A stretch of DNA of 51,824 nt, from assembly GCA_963711725.1 (NCBI GenBank), contig CAVQFO010000053.1:1-51824 (forward strand), in the 5' to 3' direction. Positions within the stretch are counted from its first letter, which is position 1, and every line of letters starts with the position of its first letter. This stretch comes from CAVQFO01 sp963711725. Lineage in GTDB: Bacteria > Pseudomonadota > Gammaproteobacteria > Nitrococcales > Aquisalimonadaceae. Under the pieces are notes generated by a model. The model searched no databases and was not told the DNA's origin. It saw nothing but the letters and a program-made list of their open reading frames with translations. Shown here piece after piece: positions 45,279 through 51,824 of this stretch. The position numbers were made by a program, and so were the translations under genes.

Positions 45279-46811
45279 TTACCGCCATCGCTTGAGCGTA
45301 CGCTGAACCAAGCTGGCCAGAAATGTGGCGAAGGGCTCAATGTCTTGGTCGACGCTGGCCCGTTCGAGTGCCCCCATATAATCTTCACGCCGTTCGAGGG
45401 GAACGATGGTCCACGGGTACCCACCCGAGGCGAGCATCAAATTCATCAAGAACCGACCTATTCGTCCATTTCCGTCCATATACGGATGGATGTATACGAA
45501 GATGAAGTGGCCAAGCACAACTCGGACGGCCGCCTCCGTCTCCTCACTCAGCAGATCTGTGAAGGTTGGCATCATGTCGCGGACCTGATCGGGGCTAGGC
45601 GGCACGTGCATGGATCGACGGATATACACGGGGGCGTTCCGGTATCCGGCAAGATCGCGTGACCTCGCCAAACCGGCCGTGACGCTCGGGGTGAAAAGTT
45701 CGCGGTACCAGCGCCCGTGGTCCTGCTCGACGACGCTGCCGGCGTTCTCGCCTTGCAGAACACGCTGGATGCTCGCGCGCACGACTTGGTGCGCTTGCCA
45801 GTAACCGCGCGCAGCCAAAGCGTCGCGATGGGCGCGGTCTCGCGCGTCGTGATCGGGATTCCATCCCCCGCTTCTCACCCGCTCGATCAACTCAGGACTC
45901 ACCCGATACCCTTCAATGGACAGCGAGTGATATGCGTCGTTGGCATACTCTTCCGCGACACGCTCAAGATAGTGCAATGGATCGGCCGGCAGGCCCGGGG
46001 CTTGCGGGAAGACGTTCAGAATCGTGCCGCGCATATCCGCCCACATCAGCCGCAGCCTGTTGGCGGAGGGAGAGACTTCACGGGGCCCGAGGATGTGTCC
46101 CTGATATGCGAAGGGGTCTTGCTCGCGCACCATGTAGCCGGCCGCGCGCATTGTGTTCACGATGTCATCGGCAATGGCTTCCCTCCCGATATTGCGGAAT
46201 GCCCCTGCAAGCCGCCCTGCAACGGTGCTGTGACCGCCTCCAAGCAAAGGTTCGAGGACGTCGGAAGCATTGCGGACCATCGCCAGCGCGGCGCGGGCTT
46301 CGGTCGGGTTTTGGAGAAAGAATCTGGCGCCGCACGCCACCAGGGCCGCAGGCAGCGCATAGAGTCTCAGGCCCTCGTATTCCACCATGTCTCCTGATTG
46401 AGGCATCGCCGCGCGCACATCGAGCAATGACGTCTCGTGCGGCAGGGCCGCGACTTTGTTGCCTCCCTTGGGTGCGCGGACGAGAAGTTGACGAGGTACG
46501 GCGCGGTTGCCGGTGTGAAGGAGTAGCGATTGTTCGGGCGACAGGCACCAGTCCTGATCAAAGCGTTCGCGGAGATAGGCGGCGCAGAATTCCCAGAAAC
46601 AGGCGTACCAAACCGTGCTCTCGCCGGGGTGCTCATCGGGTCGGGTCGGCACGTACCAGCCGCGCATCACCTCTTTTATGAATCCGGCTCGAAGCAGCCG
46701 TTCCCGATGCACCCGGCTTAGATCGGCCGAACGGATGGCGACGACTCCCTTTTCCTGAAGCGCACCAAGAACCTCAAGGGAGTTGGCCAATTTTTCAGAA
46801 GGTGTGGCCAT
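45279..46811 (-). CDS. AbiEi-antitoxin-like N-terminal domain fused to a Fic domain
   Basis: 510 residues from the ATG at 46811. The first about 180 residues look like an AbiEi/type IV antitoxin winged-helix protein (LGALQEKGVVAIRSADLSRV, GWYVPTRPDE, SLLLHTGNRAVPRQLLVRAP). The second part is a Fic domain with the inhibitory motif SLSIEGY near residue 295 and an intact catalytic motif HPYMDGNGRIGRFLMN near 441. The result is a one-gene toxin carrying its own DNA-binding and self-inhibition modules. Three 24-bp-spaced repeats lie 38 bp upstream of the start. The gene is flanked by 205-bp direct repeats of the etfD 3' end. Domain assignment of the N terminus is from pattern, not a search. Confidence 0.8.
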   Translation of the reverse strand: MATPSEKLANSLEVLGALQEKGVVAIRSADLSRVHRERLLRAGFIKEVMRGWYVPTRPDEHPGESTVWYACFWEFCAAYLRERFDQDWCLSPEQSLLLHTGNRAVPRQLLVRAPKGGNKVAALPHETSLLDVRAAMPQSGDMVEYEGLRLYALPAALVACGARFFLQNPTEARAALAMVRNASDVLEPLLGGGHSTVAGRLAGAFRNIGREAIADDIVNTMRAAGYMVREQDPFAYQGHILGPREVSPSANRLRLMWADMRGTILNVFPQAPGLPADPLHYLERVAEEYANDAYHSLSIEGYRVSPELIERVRSGGWNPDHDARDRAHRDALAARGYWQAHQVVRASIQRVLQGENAGSVVEQDHGRWYRELFTPSVTAGLARSRDLAGYRNAPVYIRRSMHVPPSPDQVRDMMPTFTDLLSEETEAAVRVVLGHFIFVYIHPYMDGNGRIGRFLMNLMLASGGYPWTIVPLERREDYMGALERASVDQDIEPFATFLASLVQRTLKRWR

Positions 46812-46848
46812 GGAGATGCCCGCGATTCGGCGTGGCTGGCGGACCAAA

Positions 46849-46907
46849 TTAGGTTTTAGTGCTGCACAATATTTAGGTTTTAGTGTTTTATCATTATTAG
46901 GTTTTAG
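46849..46907. repeat. Three iterons with exact 24-bp period upstream of the Fic fusion gene
   Basis: TTAGGTTTTAG occurs at 46849-46859, 46873-46883 and 46897-46907, always 24 bp apart (just over two helical turns). Flanking bases are also partly conserved (TTTTAGTG/TTTTAGCG). The position, 38 bp before the start codon on the minus strand, fits an operator for the HTH domain of the gene product. Confidence 0.8.
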
Positions 46908-47070
46908 CGTCAAACGCGCGTTAGGGATTCGTGCGTTTTTGGGGGTTCTTTGCGCATGGCTTGAGACCTATCAAGGTTCGCGATGCGCAAACATCCGACC
47001 CAGAGAGATGGCTGCAAAACCGGGCATCTTTCCGGCAACGCCGTGGCAAGCCTCCCGGCCCGGTGGGAAG

Positions 47071-48744
47071 CTACATATTCGGGTAGTTCGGCCCGCCGCC
47101 GCCTTCCGGTGTCACCCAGTTGATGTTCTGCTTCGGGTCCTTGATGTCGCAGGTTTTGCAGTGGACGCAGTTCTGGGCGTTGATCTGCAGCCGGGGGTTG
47201 GCGCCGTCGTCGTCGCGGACGATTTCGTAGACGCCGGCCGGGCAGTAGCGCTGTTCGGGGGCGTCGAACTGGGCGAGGTTGTAGTCCACGGGGATGGACT
47301 CGTCGCGCAGGCGCAGGTGGACGGGCTGGTTTTCGCCGTGGTTGGTGCTTGAGAGGAACACGGACGAGAGCTTGTCGAAGGTGATCTTGCCGTCCGGTTT
47401 GGGGTAGTCGATCTTCGGGGCCTGGTCCTTGGGGATCAGGGTTTCGTTGTCGGCGTGGGCGATCCGCAGCGTCCAGGGGGCCTTGCCCCGGAACAGCAAG
47501 GTGTCGATGCCGGTGTAGAGCGTGCCGCCCCACAGGCCCCACTTGGCGAAGGCGGGGCGCACGTTGCGGGCGCGGTTCAGCTCGTCCCAGACCCAGCTTC
47601 CGCGCACGGCCTTTTCGTAGGCGTCGGTGGCGTCGTTGCCGCCGCCGGTGAGAGTGTCGTAGGCGGCTTCGGCGGCGAGCATGCCGGTCTTGATGGCGTT
47701 GTGGGAGCCCTTGATTCGGGGCACGTTCAGGAAGCCCGCCGAATCGCCGATCAGCAGGGCGCCGGGGGCGCCGAGTTTGGGCAGGGCCTGGATGCCGCCT
47801 TCCACCAGGGCGCGGGCGCCGTAGCTGATGCGGCGGCCGCCTTCGAACAGGGGTTTGACCGCCGGGTGCAGTTTGTGGCGCTGCATTTCATCGAAGGGCG
47901 AGAGGTGGGGGTTCTTGTAGTCCAGGCCGACGATGAAACCGATGGCGACCTGGTTGTCCTCCAGGTGATAGATGAACGAGCCGCCGTAGGTGTCGTTGTC
48001 CAGGGGCCAGCCGGCGGTGTGGACCACCTTGCCCTGTTCGTGCTTGGCCGGGTCCACCTCCCACAGCTCCTTGATGCCGATGCCGTAGGTCTGGGGATCG
48101 CTGTCCTTGCGCAGGTCGAACTTCTCCATGATCTCCTTGGTCAGCGAGCCGCGGCAGCCCTCGCCGAACAGGGTCATGCGGGCGCGCAATTCCACACCGG
48201 GCTCGTAGTTGGGGCCGGGTTTACCCTCGGCGTCCAACCCCATGTCGCCGGTGGCCACGCCGGCCACCGAGCCGTCGTCGTTGTACAGCACCTGAGCTCC
48301 CGGGAAGCCGGCGAACACTTCGGCACCGGCGGCCTCGGCCTGCTCTCCCAACCAGCGGCAGACGTTGCCCAGGCTGACGATGTAGTTGCCGTGGTTCTGC
48401 ATCTGCGGCGGCAGAATCGGGGATTTGTGGGCCTTCTTCTCGGTCAGGAACAGGAATTCATCCTTGGTGACCGGGGTATTGAGCGGCGCGCCCTTGTCCT
48501 TCCAGTCCGGGATCAGCTCGTTGATTGCGCGGGGATCCATGACGGCGCCGGAAAGAATATGCGCGCCCACTTCGGACCCCTTTTCAATCACGCAGACCGA
48601 CAAATCCTCACCCCGCTCGTCGGCCAATTGGCGCAGGCGGATGGCGGCGGACAGACCGGCCGGGCCGGCGCCGACGATCAGCACGTCGAACTCCATGGGT
48701 TCGCGTTCCACGTCCTGCTGGTAGTTGGGGTGTCGGGGATCCAC
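47071..48744 (-). CDS. etfD: Electron transfer flavoprotein-ubiquinone oxidoreductase
   Basis: 557 residues from a GTG at 48744 with AAGGAGGTCACC directly before it. FAD-binding GAGPAGLSAAIRLRQ near residue 24, the ETF-QO signature GCRGSLTKEIMEKFDL, and the 4Fe-4S ligand motif NCVHCKTCDIKDP near the C terminus (CPAGVYE for the fourth Cys) are all present. The enzyme accepts electrons from ETF, loaded by acyl-CoA dehydrogenases such as those at 16363 and 48789, and reduces ubiquinone at the membrane. It lies 44 bp downstream of the glutaryl-CoA-dehydrogenase-like gene. Its natural downstream region appears displaced by the Fic module (see copies 2 and 3). Confidence 0.95.
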   Translation of the reverse strand: MDPRHPNYQQDVEREPMEFDVLIVGAGPAGLSAAIRLRQLADERGEDLSVCVIEKGSEVGAHILSGAVMDPRAINELIPDWKDKGAPLNTPVTKDEFLFLTEKKAHKSPILPPQMQNHGNYIVSLGNVCRWLGEQAEAAGAEVFAGFPGAQVLYNDDGSVAGVATGDMGLDAEGKPGPNYEPGVELRARMTLFGEGCRGSLTKEIMEKFDLRKDSDPQTYGIGIKELWEVDPAKHEQGKVVHTAGWPLDNDTYGGSFIYHLEDNQVAIGFIVGLDYKNPHLSPFDEMQRHKLHPAVKPLFEGGRRISYGARALVEGGIQALPKLGAPGALLIGDSAGFLNVPRIKGSHNAIKTGMLAAEAAYDTLTGGGNDATDAYEKAVRGSWVWDELNRARNVRPAFAKWGLWGGTLYTGIDTLLFRGKAPWTLRIAHADNETLIPKDQAPKIDYPKPDGKITFDKLSSVFLSSTNHGENQPVHLRLRDESIPVDYNLAQFDAPEQRYCPAGVYEIVRDDDGANPRLQINAQNCVHCKTCDIKDPKQNINWVTPEGGGGPNYPNM

Positions 48745-48788
48745 GGTGACCTCCTTATTTGAATGCGAGCCGGCGCGCTAGTGTAATG

Positions 48789-49958
<1,170 letters not shown>

Positions 49959-50071
49959 GAATTCAATTCCTCTCGTTAATGCGGCGGGCCGCCGGGGGAG
50001 ACTGTCGGACTCAGCATAAACCGGCTGCGGAAGCGGGATGATGCTTCCATGCCGCTCGGCCCGGCAAGCTC

Positions 50072-51274
50072 CTAGACGCGTTCAATAACGGCGGCGATGC
50101 CCTGACCGACGCCGATGCACATGGTCACCAGGGCGTAGCGCCCCTCGATCCGTTCCAGCTGGCGCATGGCGGTGAGCGTCAACCGGGCGCCGGAGGCTCC
50201 CAGCGGATGGCCCACGGCGATGGCGCCGCCGTTGGGGTTGAGCCGGGAGTCGAAACCGTCGAATTCCAGCTGGCGGGCGCAACCCAGCACCTGGGTCGCG
50301 AACGCCTCGTTGATCTCGATGACGTCCATATCCGATAACGCCAGGCCGGCCCGTTCCAGGGCCTTGCGGGAGGCGGGCACCGGCCCCAGACCCATGACCC
50401 GCGGCGGCACACCGGCAACGGCGGCGGAGACAATCCGCGCGCGGGGTTTGACCCCCGCCCGTTCACCGGCAGCGGCGGAGCCCACCACCACGGCCGCGGC
50501 GCCGTCGTTGATCCCGGAGGCATTGCCCGCGGTGACGACGCCGCCTTCAAACAGCGTAGACAGCCGGGCAAGTTTGTCGAGGCCGGTGCCCGGGCGTGGA
50601 TGCTCGTCGGCCTCGACCGTAAGCGGCGGCTTCTTGCGGCCCTGGGGTACTTCCACGGCCAGCAATTCGTCGTCGTAGAAGCCCTCGGCTCGTGCCTTTT
50701 CGTACAGATCCTGGGAGCGCGCCGCGTAGCGATCCGATTCCTCCCGGGTAATGCCCAGATCCGCAGCGACGTTGTCCGCGGTCTCCGGCATGGTATCCGC
50801 ACCGTAGCGGCCCTGGACGCCGGGATTGGGGAAGCGCGCACCTATGGTGCTATCGAACATGCGGAACTGCCGCGAGTAGGCCGCTTCGCTCTTGGCCATG
50901 ACGAAGGGCGCGCGGCTCATGCTCTCCACGCCGCCGGCCAGGAACAACTCACCTTCCCGGCAGGTCACCGCCCGCGCCGCATCGACGATGGCCGCCAGGC
51001 CGCTGCCGCAAAGACGGTTCACCGTCAGACCCGCAGTCTCCACCGGCAGCCCGGCCAACAGGCCGGCATGACGGGCCAGGTTGCGGGCATCCTCGCCGGC
51101 CTGGTTGGTGCAGCCGGCGATCACATCCTCATAGGCGGCCGCATCGAATCCGCTTCTCTGCACCAGCGCTTCCAGCACACGCGCGAACAGATCGTCGGGG
51201 CGGACCGGCGCCAGCGCGCCGGCGTGGCGTCCGAACGGTGTGCGAATGCCGTCATAGATATAGGCGTCGAGCAT
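50072..51274 (-). CDS. Acetyl-CoA acyltransferase (thiolase, PcaF/FadA type)
   Basis: 400 residues from the ATG at 51274 (GGAGACCTCG upstream). Thiolase motifs: VNRLCGSGLAAI with the active-site Cys, NGGAIAVGHPLGASGAR with the catalytic His, and CIGVGQG with the second Cys. Segments GCTNQAGEDARNLARHAGLL and DSTIGARFPNPG resemble 3-oxoadipyl-CoA thiolases (PcaF), although fatty-acid thiolases are also similar. It would cleave a 3-oxoacyl-CoA into acetyl-CoA and a shortened acyl-CoA. It is divergent from an IclR regulator, which fits regulation by its own neighbour. Confidence 0.9.
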   Translation of the reverse strand: MLDAYIYDGIRTPFGRHAGALAPVRPDDLFARVLEALVQRSGFDAAAYEDVIAGCTNQAGEDARNLARHAGLLAGLPVETAGLTVNRLCGSGLAAIVDAARAVTCREGELFLAGGVESMSRAPFVMAKSEAAYSRQFRMFDSTIGARFPNPGVQGRYGADTMPETADNVAADLGITREESDRYAARSQDLYEKARAEGFYDDELLAVEVPQGRKKPPLTVEADEHPRPGTGLDKLARLSTLFEGGVVTAGNASGINDGAAAVVVGSAAAGERAGVKPRARIVSAAVAGVPPRVMGLGPVPASRKALERAGLALSDMDVIEINEAFATQVLGCARQLEFDGFDSRLNPNGGAIAVGHPLGASGARLTLTAMRQLERIEGRYALVTMCIGVGQGIAAVIERV

Positions 51275-51345
51275 CGAGGTCTCCGATCGTGTCCCTGGGG
51301 CGCGGGCTCGGCAAACACCGCGACGGGCGCCCCTTGAAATCCTTG

Positions 51346-51404
51346 TTTCGCTTGGCGAAATCACGTTTTACAGCCTTGACAGTCAGGATAGGGCGTGCCA
51401 GAGT
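51346..51404 (+). promoter_or_regulatory. Promoter and palindromic operator of the second IclR gene
   Basis: Operator TTTCGC-TTG-GCGAAA (perfect inverted half-sites) at 51346-51360. After 15 bp comes -35 TTGACA (51376-51381), a 17-bp spacer, then CAGAGT (51399-51404), preceded by GTGC. The layout mirrors those at 13312 and 22118. It also lies between this gene and the divergent thiolase. Confidence 0.72.
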
Positions 51405-51435
51405 CGAATGCAACCATGCGGAATGAAGTACCGCC

Positions 51436-51824
51436 ATGCGAAACAATCTCCACGATGCGGGAATGCCGGCCGGCGGCCCTTTGGACGCCGAGGCGGACAT
51501 TCGCAACGGCGCCAAGGACCGGAAATTCGTAACGGCTCTCGCGCGGGGCCTGGAAGTCCTTCGTGCCTTTCGGCCCGGCGACGGATTCCTCGGCAACCGC
51601 GAGATCGCCGACCGAACCGGGCTCCCCAAACCCACGGTCACCCGGCTCACCTACACGCTCACCAAGCTGGGCTATCTGTCCTATTCCTCCCGGCTGGAAC
51701 GCTACCAGTTGGGCACCGGCGTTCTGGCTCTGGGCTACGCAACCCTCTCCAGTTTCGGCATCCGCCAGGTCGCGCGGCCGCTGATGCAGGAAATGGCGGA
51801 AGCCGTGGATGCCTCCGTGGCGCT
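51436..51824 (+). CDS. IclR-family transcriptional regulator, N-terminal part (cut by window end)
   Basis: From the ATG at 51436 the frame is open to the window end (about 129 residues): MRNNLHDAGMPAGGPLDAEA at the start, then RKFVTALARGLEVLRAFRPG and the HTH helix TGLPKPTVTRLTYTLTKLGY. It parallels the IclR at 19339-20175 closely: RTGIPRPTVSRLTHTLTRLG versus RTGLPKPTVTRLTYTLTKLG, and both have YSSRLE(K/R)YQLG.GVLALGY. The two are paralogues and could read similar DNA sites. No strong ribosome-binding site precedes the ATG. The ligand domain lies outside the window. Confidence 0.88.
   Translation, partial: MRNNLHDAGMPAGGPLDAEADIRNGAKDRKFVTALARGLEVLRAFRPGDGFLGNREIADRTGLPKPTVTRLTYTLTKLGYLSYSSRLERYQLGTGVLALGYATLSSFGIRQVARPLMQEMAEAVDASVA

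Noticed and set aside
47455..48762. 435-residue open frame antisense to etfD, and similar long antisense frames at 11429-13228 and 16459-17640
   Set aside because: Gly/Ala/His/Arg-rich composition and no motifs; each lies fully opposite a well-supported enzyme gene.

Overview
The window is GC-rich bacterial DNA with dense, strongly codon-biased genes. It looks like a chromosomal segment of a gammaproteobacterium. The mix of outer-membrane porins with signal peptides, a Kup K+ transporter, a soluble NAD-type formate dehydrogenase and a large CoA-ester catabolic repertoire would suit an Ectothiorhodospiraceae-like or other halophilic/aquatic lineage. That placement is inference from gene content, and no marker gene fixes it.

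Layout. 0-9 kb: the 3' end of kup, a decayed lipoprotein, a divergent LysR/YeiH (putative sulfate exporter) pair, two paralogous porin-like outer-membrane proteins flanking a tiny membrane protein, then 3-hydroxybutyrate dehydrogenase with a frameshifted patatin-like hydrolase (polyhydroxybutyrate-type metabolism). 9-10.5 kb: a membrane GGDEF protein. 10.6-25.7 kb: a catabolic region for an unidentified carboxylic acid or alcohol, with alcohol and aldehyde dehydrogenases, two intact and one decayed acyl-CoA ligase, acyl-CoA dehydrogenase, MaoC hydratase, thioesterase, IclR regulator, SDR, quinone oxidoreductase and enoyl-CoA hydratase. 26.4-34.7 kb: LysR regulator, remnant oxalate/formate-type transporter with an intact small subunit, and a formate dehydrogenase operon fdsG-fdsB-fdsA-fdhD-fdsD. 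35.2-38.0 kb: a long structured leader with a terminator/antiterminator in front of an NCS1 permease and a MetX-like hydrolase. 38.5-39.7 kb: a second GGDEF protein. 39.8-47.1 kb: an accretion zone with a palindromic repeat, duplicated toxin-gene debris, an HTH/PIN toxin-antitoxin pair whose toxin carries a stop codon, two different Fic proteins, and two partial copies of the etfD 3' end. 47.1-51.8 kb: intact etfD, a glutaryl-CoA-dehydrogenase-like gene, a thiolase and the start of a second IclR regulator.

Two observations stand out. First, five promoters in the CoA-catabolism genes share a 15-bp palindrome (TTTCGC/TTCCGC-N3-GCGGAA/GCGAAA) placed 14-16 bp upstream of a -35 box. Three of them also share an unusual -10 context (GTGCCAGA). 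This defines a candidate IclR-type regulon that the two IclR paralogues in the window could read. Second, the 3' end of etfD occurs three times. An AbiEi-like-Fic fusion gene with three 24-bp iterons sits exactly between 205-bp direct repeats of that 3' end, and a short GGACACCC-type repeat lies at or near several module junctions.

Four otherwise intact genes (patatin, quinone oxidoreductase, fdsA, fdsB) each carry a single-base shift in a homopolymer. Read through, each restores a whole number of codons, so sequencing error is a serious alternative to real inactivation. The OFA transporter, third acyl-CoA ligase, etfD copies 2 and 3, and the PIN toxin are more convincingly broken.
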